A stretch of DNA of 64,000 nt, taken from NCBI RefSeq assembly GCF_005217455.1, contig NZ_SZPQ01000006.1:62001-126000 (forward strand), in the 5' to 3' direction. The position numbers and the translations under genes are program-made. Below the pieces are notes generated by a model. It searched no databases and was not told the DNA's origin. It worked only from the letters and a program-made list of their open reading frames with translations. How positions within the stretch are numbered: position 1 is the first letter of the stretch; each line of letters starts with the position of its first letter. Shown one piece after another: positions 35,658 through 43,845 of this stretch. The stretch is from Martelella alba (lineage in GTDB: Bacteria; Pseudomonadota; Gammaproteobacteria; Enterobacterales; Enterobacteriaceae).

Positions 35658-37073
35658 TCAGCTTTTATTGTCCAGTACGTCCTGATATCCTTCTAGCTTG
35701 CCGCCATTTTTGTCCGTAAAAGCCTGCGCATCCCCTTTCAGCATAAAGGGCGTGATCACTTTTTTGCCGTTTACCGTATTCACATTGTAAAAAGCGTTGG
35801 AAGCGAATACTTTTATTTGTCGAGTGTGATCAATCAAATAAACGGTATCGACCTGCGCGCTTGGCGTTTTGCTCAGGGCGGCGAACGTGCAATCCGGCGA
35901 ACTGTAAGACACCAGTTCGCCATCTTTCATTAAAATCTGTCCGACCAGGCGCTGATCGGTGATCGCCACTTTGCACTCGGGGTCGAACCCTTTTACACCA
36001 TAGTTATCGAAACTTTTCAGTTGCTTAGCGTAGTCCATGCCCATTTCTTGATAGGCTTGCTTGATGTACCGGTCATTGACCCAGGCATCAATATTCAGTT
36101 CTTTGACCAAATTCATTTTACGGAGCAGGGCATAGTCTTTCTTTAGGGCATCCACCAGAATAGGCTTGATGGTGGAGTCCAGGGTATGGATGCCGTCAGG
36201 TCCGAGATAGATGTACGCCACTTCCTTATCAATTTTTGTCCATTGTTCGATCTTTTCCGCGGCCTGGATGGGGTTGGCCTTCAGCCATTGATCGGCGGCG
36301 AGTACCGCTTTCAAGTAGCCGACCACGACTTCCGGGTATTTTTGCGCGAAATCCTTACGCACAACAATGCCGTGGAAGGTGGGAATGCCGGTTTCAGCGC
36401 CGTCATATATTTTTCGACCGATGCCGCGATAAGACAGCAATTCCGGGAACGGCACAAAATCAGCGTGCGCGTCTATGCGTTTCTCCTGCAAGCTGGTGCT
36501 GCCCACCTCCGGCGATTGCGAAATCAGCTTAAAGTAATCAGGCGGCAGACCACGTTCTGCCAACGCATTAACCACCATACCATGCGCAGCCGAGCCAAAC
36601 GGCACCGACACCACCTTTCCTTTCAGATCGGCAATATCGTAATAGGGCGAATCCTTCGGTACCACAATACCATTACCACTGCCGTAACGGTTATAGGCAA
36701 TGACCGCCACAAGTTCGGAATTATTGCCCAGTTGCTGTCCTGTGGCGCCGTTCACCAACAGCGGATAGTCGCCCATCATACCAATCTGCAATTTACCGGC
36801 AATCATGCTGTTGGTAATGGGAGGACCGGAGGTCGCATTCAACCAGGTGATATTATACTTAACCCCCTGATATTTTCCGGAATGGGGAAGATATTTATCA
36901 AGTAATCCCAAATTCTTTATTACCACACCCGCCGTGACGGTATTAGTAGTGGTATCTTGAGTACCTATTCCAATATCAATGGTTTCGGCTGCTTTCAGGC
37001 CAGGGACAAACACTGCAGATACGATAAGCAAAAGCATACGGCCTCTCAATTTGAGAGAATTCACCATCTTCAT
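35658..37073 (-). CDS. Sulfate-ester-type ABC binding protein with C-terminal NosL-like domain
   Basis: A 471-residue secreted protein, about 140 longer than usual TauA/SsuA/AtsR binding proteins. Residues 1-29 form a signal peptide (RGRMLLLIVSAVFVPGLKAA). Residues about 30-350 are the NMT1/SsuA-type ligand domain (GVVIKNLGLLDKYLPHSG, GKVVSVPFGSAAHGMVVNAL). From residue 367 (35975 downward) a further domain resembles NosL copper chaperones in order: Cys, then GQILMKDGELVSY, SSPDCTF, VYLIDH, SNAFYNV, PFMLKGDAQAF and NGGKLEGYQDVL. The similarity is my reading of the pattern, not a search result. The protein feeds the permease downstream; the extra domain may bind metal at the cell surface. Confidence 0.85.
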   Translation of the reverse strand: MKMVNSLKLRGRMLLLIVSAVFVPGLKAAETIDIGIGTQDTTTNTVTAGVVIKNLGLLDKYLPHSGKYQGVKYNITWLNATSGPPITNSMIAGKLQIGMMGDYPLLVNGATGQQLGNNSELVAVIAYNRYGSGNGIVVPKDSPYYDIADLKGKVVSVPFGSAAHGMVVNALAERGLPPDYFKLISQSPEVGSTSLQEKRIDAHADFVPFPELLSYRGIGRKIYDGAETGIPTFHGIVVRKDFAQKYPEVVVGYLKAVLAADQWLKANPIQAAEKIEQWTKIDKEVAYIYLGPDGIHTLDSTIKPILVDALKKDYALLRKMNLVKELNIDAWVNDRYIKQAYQEMGMDYAKQLKSFDNYGVKGFDPECKVAITDQRLVGQILMKDGELVSYSSPDCTFAALSKTPSAQVDTVYLIDHTRQIKVFASNAFYNVNTVNGKKVITPFMLKGDAQAFTDKNGGKLEGYQDVLDNKS

Positions 37074-37149
37074 ATCAAACCCTCATATTTTGATTGAAAG
37101 TCAATACATCAAACATCAACTCCACACAAAAATCCGGACCAGATAAACG

Positions 37150-37941
37150 TTACTGCCCGCCTACTTTATTGACGCGGAAATTAAACTGGAATGTATCGCC
37201 GCGATAATAAAGATGTTCAAATTCGATAGGTTTACCGACAACCGTATGCACAGTGCGATCAATCATTAAAATTGGCGCCCCTTCCTCGATATTCAGATGG
37301 GTTGCATATTCCTCATTCGCCAGACCGGAACTGATTTGTAAATCCGCATGCCCCAGAGGAATATAAAGTTCTTCCTCTAAAATGTGAAAAATGTCCTTGG
37401 TGGTAAAGTCCGCGTCACGTAAACGCTCGCCTATCTCATGTATGATGTAAGTGACATCAACAGAAATCGGTTCCCGGTTTAAAAAACGCAAACGTTTCAG
37501 TTCCGTCACGTCGACGCCGGTGGTTAAGTTGAGCTTTTCCACCACCAATGCCGGCGCGCGCACGGTGTTGAACGACAGCAGTCGCGAATGCGTCTCATAA
37601 CCCATCTGCCGCATAGCGATACCGAACCCCTGTAGCTGCCCGAGATCCTGGGTCGCCCTGGGGCCCGCCACAAACGTTCCCTTGCCATGGACTTTGAACA
37701 CAAGCCCTTCGCTTTGCAAATCGTTGAGCGCCTGGCGGATGGTAATGCGGCTAACGCTGAACACCTCCATCATTTCACTTTCCGACGGCATTTTCTGATT
37801 GGGGCTGTAGACCCCCTCGAGAATTTTCGCGCGCAGATATTCTTTGATCTGAATGTACAAAGGACTCGACGGATCGAACTGGAGCGCCTGCAGTGACCCC
37901 AGGTCATCGGCAATCGCTTTATTCTCTTTCTTGGGTTCCAT
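37150..37941 (-). CDS. GntR-family regulator of the HutC type (UTRA effector domain)
   Basis: A 263-residue regulator. Residues about 25-95 are a GntR winged helix (PLYIQIKEYLRAKILEGVY, RITIRQALNDLQSEGLVFKV, HGKGTFV); residues about 110-255 are a UTRA ligand domain. It is the first gene of the minus-strand sulfate-ester locus, 76 bases before the binding-protein gene, so it is the likely local repressor and may be co-transcribed. A palindrome at 37969-37986, just upstream of its own start, is a good operator candidate and suggests autoregulation. The inducer is probably the sulfate ester or its product. Confidence 0.9.
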   Translation of the reverse strand: MEPKKENKAIADDLGSLQALQFDPSSPLYIQIKEYLRAKILEGVYSPNQKMPSESEMMEVFSVSRITIRQALNDLQSEGLVFKVHGKGTFVAGPRATQDLGQLQGFGIAMRQMGYETHSRLLSFNTVRAPALVVEKLNLTTGVDVTELKRLRFLNREPISVDVTYIIHEIGERLRDADFTTKDIFHILEEELYIPLGHADLQISSGLANEEYATHLNIEEGAPILMIDRTVHTVVGKPIEFEHLYYRGDTFQFNFRVNKVGGQ

Positions 37942-37968
37942 TTCGGTTATCTTTTATTCACTCAGCAT

Positions 37969-37986
37969 AACATGTTATAACGTGTT
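37969..37986. promoter_or_regulatory. 18-bp near-perfect palindrome, candidate operator of the GntR regulator
   Basis: AACATGTTATAACGTGTT is an inverted repeat with one mismatched pair, 27 bases upstream of the GntR start codon. GntR proteins bind such palindromes. No second copy is evident before the binding-protein gene. Confidence 0.55.
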
Positions 37987-38393
37987 GCAGGAAACATGCC
38001 AACACCAGCAACGTCCACATTACATTGATTTGATTAATAAGATACATTAGCGCATGGTTGCCTACGTTTCGTTAACATGCGCGAATGCAGTGCAAAAACA
38101 GGTCAACCTGCACCATAACATAACACTGCCCGGGTGCCGACGACGACAACCCGGGCTCGCAAAACGCCGGCCGAAAAGACGGCCATCGTTGCATGCTCCC
38201 CACTGCGCCAAAGGATCGTAATACCATTTATTGGTTCACATTATCAGTGATATAGGCTTATTAATTCTCATTTTTCAGAAAAAATAACTAAAAAAATGAA
38301 ATATAAAAGCAAAATATGTTGGAGAGTATTTTGCATGTCCAGTACCGTCCGCGTTATCATCCGGGCGTTTTTTCGCTAAGAGGAGAGCGTTGC
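37987..38393. other. Intergenic region between the GntR and yqgA-like genes
   Basis: About 400 bases between divergent genes with no gene seen. GCCCGGG (38128-38134) and CCCGGGC (38150-38156) form a 7-bp stem with a 15-base loop. The part from 38220 on is AT-rich and should contain the yqgA-like promoter. Confidence 0.5.
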
Positions 38394-39098
38394 GTGATCG
38401 GGCCATTTATCAACAGTGCCGCCATTGTGTTGGGCGGATTGGCGGGAGTCATGCTTGCTCGCTATGTCCCCAAGAGATTGGAGGAAGGTTTACCCGCCAT
38501 TTTTGCCCTGAGTTCGATTTTCATCGGGATTAATATGGCGGCTAAAGTTCACTTTATGCCGGTGGTGGTTTTGGCGATGATAAGCGGCACGGCGCTGGGC
38601 GAGCTGTTTTTTTTAGAGCGCGGCGTGAAATGGAGCGCGGACAAAACCCGCCTGGCCCTGGCGCGGGTGATTCGCGTGCGCAATACCTTGCCGGCGAACG
38701 AGTTCGCGCAAAACTTCACGGCCATGATCGTGTTGTTTTGCGCCAGCGGATTGGGCGTGGTGGGTTCGCTGACGGAGGGATTGTCCGGCAACGCGCAACT
38801 CTTGCTGATAAAGTCGCTGATGGACTTTTTTACCGCCATGATTTTCTCACTCTCCCTGGGGGTGAGTATCATTACCATCCCGCAGTTTGCGGTGCAAGCC
38901 ACGTTAGTGATTCTGGCGCGTTTTATCACCGCCAACATGGACGACATCGCATTCGCCGATTTCTCTGCCTGCGGCGGCATTATCATGATCGCCGTCGGAT
39001 TGCGCATCGCGCAAATCAAGATTTTTTCAGTGGTCAATTTCTTGCCATCGCTGCTTTTTGTGGTTCCGATCTCTTATCTGTGGCGTCATTTCGTCTGA
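38394..39098 (+). CDS. DUF554/YqgA-family inner-membrane protein
   Basis: A 234-residue polytopic protein (E. coli YqgA has 235) with about six hydrophobic helices. It opens IGPFINSAAIVLGGLAGVML, as in YqgA, and has ISGTALGELFFLERGV and MDFFTAMIFSLSLGVS. The family's function is unknown. The start is a GTG at 38394 with AGGAGA 7-12 bases upstream; the open frame extends to 38316 without matching the family. The next gene follows after 95 bases and may be co-transcribed. Confidence 0.85.
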   Translation: MIGPFINSAAIVLGGLAGVMLARYVPKRLEEGLPAIFALSSIFIGINMAAKVHFMPVVVLAMISGTALGELFFLERGVKWSADKTRLALARVIRVRNTLPANEFAQNFTAMIVLFCASGLGVVGSLTEGLSGNAQLLLIKSLMDFFTAMIFSLSLGVSIITIPQFAVQATLVILARFITANMDDIAFADFSACGGIIMIAVGLRIAQIKIFSVVNFLPSLLFVVPISYLWRHFV

Positions 39099-39193
39099 TA
39101 ACGCCCTTGTTCGGACCTGTCCGCGGCGTAACGCCGTCTCCCGCCGCCAGCGTCGTCCGGGATACGTTTCCACACTCAAAAATGGAGATGATC

Positions 39194-40321
39194 ATGCCTT
39201 TAACTCTCCTGGCGCGTCTGGCCGAGTTGCCGGCCGGGCAATGGGACGCCCTGGCCCCGGCGGAACAACCGTTCCTAAGCCATGCCTTTCTCTCCACGTT
39301 TGAAGAAAGCGGTTGCCTGGACAGGACGTCCGGCTGGCGCCCCGAACATCTGCTTTGGACGGAAAACGGCCATTGCCTGGCCGCCATTCCCGGCTACCGG
39401 AAATATCACTCCAGCGGCGAATACGTTTTTGATCACGGCTGGGCCGACGCCTGCCGACGGGCCGGTATTGATTATTATCCCAAATGGCTGGGCGCGGTGC
39501 CCTTCAGTCCGGTGACCGGCGCCCGGTTGCTGGGCGACGATACGGCGGCGGCCCGGTTACTGGAAGCCTTGCCGGATTATCTTGCCGACCAGGGCCTCTC
39601 TGGCGCGCATATCAACTTCACCGATACGCGCGCCAACCGGTTGATTCAAGCCCGGCCGCATTGGCTGCATCGTCTGGGCTGCCAGTATCACTGGCATAAC
39701 CGGGGTTATCGCGACTTCCAGGATTTTTTGGATTCACTCAGCTCGCGCAAGCGCAAGCAAATGCGTAAAGAGCGCGGCCAGGTGATCAGCCAGGGGTTTG
39801 GGTTCCGCTGGCTGACCGGCGCCGAGGTCAACGAAAGCCAATGGGATTTCGTTTATGCCTGCTACGCCAATACCTATGCTGTCCGGGGACAGACCCCTTA
39901 CCTGACCCGAGAATTTTTCAGCTTGCTGGCCGAACGGCTGCCCGAGGCTATCCGGGTGGTGCTGGCCGAACGGGCGGACAGCCCCGTCGCCATGGCGTTT
40001 TACCTGACGGGGGGGAATACGCTTTATGGCCGTTATTGGGGATGCCTGGCCGAGTTCGACCGGCTGCATTTCGAAACCTGCTTCTATCAAGGGATAGAAT
40101 ACGCCATCAACCAGGGACTGGCCCGCTTCGATGCCGGCGCCCAGGGGGAGCATAAATTGATTCGTGGTTTCGAACCGGTACTGACCGACTCCTGGCACTA
40201 CCTGCGCCATCCCGGTCTGCATGAAGCCGTGGAGCGATTTTTACTGGAGGAGCGGGAGGCGGTAAGCGCCTGGGCCGATGAAGCCCGCCGCGCGTTGCCC
40301 TACCGGCACGAACAGCCCTAG
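39194..40321 (+). CDS. GNAT/FemAB-like N-acyltransferase family protein (COG3146 type)
   Basis: A 375-residue protein with two GNAT-like halves. Recognisable family stretches are HGWADACRRAGIDYYPKWLG, SSRKRKQMRKERGQV, FYLTGGNTLYGRYWGC and LARFDAGAQGEHKLIRGFEP. The group is related to FemAB peptidyltransferases but its acceptor is unknown. I chose the ATG at 39194, which has GGAG 6 bases upstream; the open frame runs back to 38630 inside the previous gene and that part is not coding. It converges on the ABC exporter gene, with 21 bases between stops. Confidence 0.8.
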   Translation: MPLTLLARLAELPAGQWDALAPAEQPFLSHAFLSTFEESGCLDRTSGWRPEHLLWTENGHCLAAIPGYRKYHSSGEYVFDHGWADACRRAGIDYYPKWLGAVPFSPVTGARLLGDDTAAARLLEALPDYLADQGLSGAHINFTDTRANRLIQARPHWLHRLGCQYHWHNRGYRDFQDFLDSLSSRKRKQMRKERGQVISQGFGFRWLTGAEVNESQWDFVYACYANTYAVRGQTPYLTREFFSLLAERLPEAIRVVLAERADSPVAMAFYLTGGNTLYGRYWGCLAEFDRLHFETCFYQGIEYAINQGLARFDAGAQGEHKLIRGFEPVLTDSWHYLRHPGLHEAVERFLLEEREAVSAWADEARRALPYRHEQP

Positions 40322-40342
40322 GACCGGCCGACGCCGCCGGCA

Positions 40343-42175
40343 TCAATCGACGCCGACGAAACCGCCGGTCTGGTATTGCCACAACCGCGCATAAAGCCCG
40401 TCTTGGCGCAACAACTCGCTATGGCTGCCTATTTCAGCGATGCGGCCCTTGCTCATCACCACCAGGCGATCCATTTTGGCGATGGTGGACAGTCGGTGCG
40501 CAATGGCGATGACGGTCTTACCGCGCATCAGCATCTCCAGGCTTTCCTGGATAGCCGCTTCCACCTCCGAATCGAGCGCCGACGTGGCCTCATCCATAAT
40601 CAGAATCGGCGCGTCCTTGAGCAATACCCGGGCAATGGCGATGCGCTGGCGCTGCCCGCCGGACAGTTTCACCCCCCGCTCGCCCACATGGGCATCCAGG
40701 CCGGTTCTTCCCTCGGCGTCCGACAAGAGGGGAATGAACTCATCGGCCCGGGCGCGGTGTATCGCCGCCCACAGCTCGGCGTCGCTGGCGCCGGGCCTGC
40801 CGTACAGCAGATTATCGCGGATTGAGCGGTGCAATAACGAGGTATCCTGGGTGATCATGCCGATATTGGCCCGCAAACTTTCCTGGGTAACCCCGGCGAT
40901 ATCCTGTCCGTCAACCAGGATCCTGCCGCCGTTCAGGTCGTATAATCGCAGCAGCAAATTGACCAGGGTGGATTTGCCGGCGCCGGACGGGCCTATCAGG
41001 CCGATCTTTTCCCCGGGCCGAATGACCAGATTCAAGCCGTCGATCACGGCGCGGCCCTGACCATAATTGAACGACAGGTCTTCAAAGCGGAGCGCGCCCA
41101 TATTCACTTTAAGATCCGGCGCCTGCGGACGATCGGTGACGCCGACCGGCTGGGAAATGGTTTGCAGCCCGTCCTGCACCATGCCGATATTTTCAAAAAT
41201 ACCGTTGACCACCCACATGATCCAGCCTGACATATTGACAATGCGAATCACCAGCCCGGTAGCCAGCGCAATGGCGCCGATGCTGATCAAAGACCCATTC
41301 CACAGCCAGAGGGACAGTCCCGTGGTGGCGACAATCAGCAGACCGTTCAATACCGTGATCGCCACATCCATACTGGTCACCACACGACTGGCCAACTGGG
41401 TCTTTTGGGTTTGATCGGTAATGGCCTCCCGGGCATATTGCCGCTCCAGATCGGTATGGGCGAACAATTTCAGGGTGGCGATATTGGTATAACCGTCAAC
41501 GATACAACCCATCAACCGGGAACGCGCGGCGGAAGATATCGCTGAGCGGGACTTTACCCGCGGCACGTAATAATACAGACACGCCATGTAGGCGACAATC
41601 CACACCAGTAGCGGTACCGTCAGCCGCCAGTCGGCCTCGGCGAACAACACCAGCGAACTGATGGCGTAAATCAGCACGTGCCAGAGGGCATCCACCGCCT
41701 GGACCGCCGAGTCGCGCAGGGAATTGCCGGTCTGCATGATGCGCTGCGCGATGCGCCCGGCGAAATCGTTCTGGAAAAATCCCAGGCTTTGGCGCAGCAC
41801 GTAGTTATGATTTTGCCAGCGGATCATACTGGTCATTCCCGGACTGATGGTCTGGTGAACCAGCAGGTCGTGCAGTCCGATAAACACCGGGCGCAAAACC
41901 AGGATAACCAGCGCCATCCACAGCAGCTCGCCGCCATATCGGCGGAAGAAACCGTCGCCGGTAAAGTTGCGGACCAGATCGATAATGCGGCTCAGATAAC
42001 TGAACATCGCCACCTCGATAAGCGACCCGATGAACCCCACCACCAGCAGGGCGGCAAAGGATGGCCAGACCTGGCGCAGATAGAACAGATAGAAAGGCAA
42101 AACCCGGTTCGGCGGCGTCGAACCGGGCGCGTCTCGAAAGACATCGATTATTCTTTCGAAGTGGCGGTACAACAT
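40343..42175 (-). CDS. ABC exporter, fused membrane and ATPase domains (MsbA/multidrug type)
   Basis: A 610-residue half-transporter. Residues about 45-340 form a type I exporter membrane domain with six helices; residues about 365-600 are the ATPase, with Walker A (LIGPSGAGKSTLVNLLL), signature (KLSGGQRQRIAIARVLL), Walker B (ILIMDEATSALD) and switch His (IAHRLSTI). It should work as a homodimer, exporting lipids, drugs or peptides; the substrate is not evident. The ATG at 42175 is preferred because AGGGG lies 6 bases upstream; an ATG at 42199 is in frame. It stands alone on this strand. Confidence 0.9.
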   Translation of the reverse strand: MLYRHFERIIDVFRDAPGSTPPNRVLPFYLFYLRQVWPSFAALLVVGFIGSLIEVAMFSYLSRIIDLVRNFTGDGFFRRYGGELLWMALVILVLRPVFIGLHDLLVHQTISPGMTSMIRWQNHNYVLRQSLGFFQNDFAGRIAQRIMQTGNSLRDSAVQAVDALWHVLIYAISSLVLFAEADWRLTVPLLVWIVAYMACLYYYVPRVKSRSAISSAARSRLMGCIVDGYTNIATLKLFAHTDLERQYAREAITDQTQKTQLASRVVTSMDVAITVLNGLLIVATTGLSLWLWNGSLISIGAIALATGLVIRIVNMSGWIMWVVNGIFENIGMVQDGLQTISQPVGVTDRPQAPDLKVNMGALRFEDLSFNYGQGRAVIDGLNLVIRPGEKIGLIGPSGAGKSTLVNLLLRLYDLNGGRILVDGQDIAGVTQESLRANIGMITQDTSLLHRSIRDNLLYGRPGASDAELWAAIHRARADEFIPLLSDAEGRTGLDAHVGERGVKLSGGQRQRIAIARVLLKDAPILIMDEATSALDSEVEAAIQESLEMLMRGKTVIAIAHRLSTIAKMDRLVVMSKGRIAEIGSHSELLRQDGLYARLWQYQTGGFVGVD

Positions 42176-42561
42176 ATAAGGCCCCTTGGCTTCAAGCAAA
42201 AACGGGACATCATATCCCGTAGGCGATTACCTCAAGAAGAGTAGCTTAGTGCATACGCGTCATCCTTCAAACTGTTTGGTTGGCGGCATGCGATCGCGTC
42301 GATTGCCGGGTCGGAGGGCAGAGGGAATGGCCGGGCTATCGCCGGGTTGAGAAAAAGCGTTCCCGGATTCCCCCGCCGTTTCCTGCCACAAGGCAACGGT
42401 TCGGGAATCGCGGGAACGCCAGGCACTGCGCAGTCCGTTTAAATACGCATGGGCTATGCCGGATAAGACAACCGGTTTGAAAACCGCCGGTCACCGGCAC
42501 GCCCGCGCGTCGGACTTTTTATGGTGACTTCCCCTGGTATGGCACTACTTTCCTAACATCA
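42176..42561. other. Intergenic region between the ABC exporter and arcA
   Basis: 386 bases without a gene. Positions 42253-42300 (CATCCTTCAAACTG, then GTTGGCGGC) look like a very decayed ERIC left arm. Nothing else is evident. Confidence 0.4.
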
Positions 42562-43830
42562 TCATTCGAGCGCATCGCGGCTTAACGGACAGGTCATGCA
42601 ATGCCCGCCGCCCCGCCCGCGCCCTAATTCGCTGCCGACGATTTCAATCACTTCCACGCCTTCTTTACGCAACTGGGTATTGGTCTTGGTGTTGCGGTCG
42701 TAAGCCATCACCACCCCGGGCGATAGCGCCACGACATTGTTGCCGCTATCCCATTGCTGGCGCTCGGTGTCGTAATCGTTACCTTCGGTTTCCACCACCC
42801 GCAACCGGTTTAGGTTGAGTGCCGCCGCCACCACATCGACGAATCCGCCCTCATCGCGGCTGAGCTTCATTCCGGTGGGACCGCTGTCCGGCCGCAGGGA
42901 GAATGTCTTGATCCGATCGACAATGGCGGGATAAAGCGTCACCACATCGCGATCGCAGAAGGTGAACACGGTATCCAGATGCATGGCCGCCCGTAATTTC
43001 GGCATCGCAGCGATAATCACGCGTTCCACGCCCGAACGCGGATTGGCGAACAACGAGGCGGCCAATTGGGTAATCGCCTGATGGGAGGTGCGCTCGCTCA
43101 TGCCGATCAGTACATTTTTATTGCCAATGGGCATGACATCGCCGCCTTCCAGCGTCGCGGTGCCATGGTGCCGGGTCGGATCGCCATACCAGATATCGAA
43201 ATCAGCATCGGCGAAATCCGGATGAAATTTATAGATAGCGGTCGTCAGCACCGTCTCTTCATGGCGTGCCGGCCAATACAGGGGATTTAGCGTCACCCCG
43301 CCATAAATCCAGCAGGTGGTATCCCGGGTGTAAAGGGTATTGGGCAACGGCGGCAACATATATTCGGTAATGCCCACCGCTTCCCGGATAAGCCTTAATT
43401 CTTCATTATCATAATGGCCGGCTTCCGCCAGCTCGGAGGTCGACAGTCCGCCAATCAGCACTTCCGCCAGAACCCTGGGCGCCAACCCATCCAGAAAGCT
43501 GCGGGTTTCTTGAAGAATGCCCAGCGAGACTTCATTGGGTACGATTTGTTGATCCAAAATCCAGGTCCGAGCCTGGGGATTTTCCAGCGTGGTGGCCAGC
43601 AGATTATGCATTTCCAGCACATCAACGCCACGTTCGCGCATTTTGGCGATGAAATCGAAATGATCGCGCTTTGCCCGCTCCACCCACAATACGTCATCAA
43701 ACAACAGTTCGTCGCAATTGCTGGGCGTCAGGCGATTGTGTGCCCGTCCCGGCGCGCACACCAGCACTTTATTCAGCTTACCCACCTCGGAATAAACGCC
43801 ATATTTGGCTGGCTCTTTTTTTCGGGTCAT
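42562..43830 (-). CDS. arcA: Arginine deiminase
   Basis: A 422-residue guanidino-group hydrolase that converts arginine to citrulline and ammonia. The catalytic Cys411 is in [13 protein letters not shown]; other landmarks are [47 protein letters not shown] and [11 protein letters not shown]. Normally it starts the arginine deiminase pathway with ornithine carbamoyltransferase (ArcB) and carbamate kinase (ArcC), giving ATP and acid resistance. Here only arcD precedes it (15 bases between genes) and no arcB or arcC follows within the window. On the minus strand the next gene is an unrelated exporter. Confidence 0.96.
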   Translation of the reverse strand: MTRKKEPAKYGVYSEVGKLNKVLVCAPGRAHNRLTPSNCDELLFDDVLWVERAKRDHFDFIAKMRERGVDVLEMHNLLATTLENPQARTWILDQQIVPNEVSLGILQETRSFLDGLAPRVLAEVLIGGLSTSELAEAGHYDNEELRLIREAVGITEYMLPPLPNTLYTRDTTCWIYGGVTLNPLYWPARHEETVLTTAIYKFHPDFADADFDIWYGDPTRHHGTATLEGGDVMPIGNKNVLIGMSERTSHQAITQLAASLFANPRSGVERVIIAAMPKLRAAMHLDTVFTFCDRDVVTLYPAIVDRIKTFSLRPDSGPTGMKLSRDEGGFVDVVAAALNLNRLRVVETEGNDYDTERQQWDSGNNVVALSPGVVMAYDRNTKTNTQLRKEGVEVIEIVGSELGRGRGGGHCMTCPLSRDALE

Positions 43831-43845
43831 AGTAACTCCGGCTAC

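Noticed and set aside
38630-39193. Long N-terminal extension of the GNAT-like protein
   Set aside because: Overlaps the yqgA-like gene in another frame and has no family match; a good ribosome site favours 39194.
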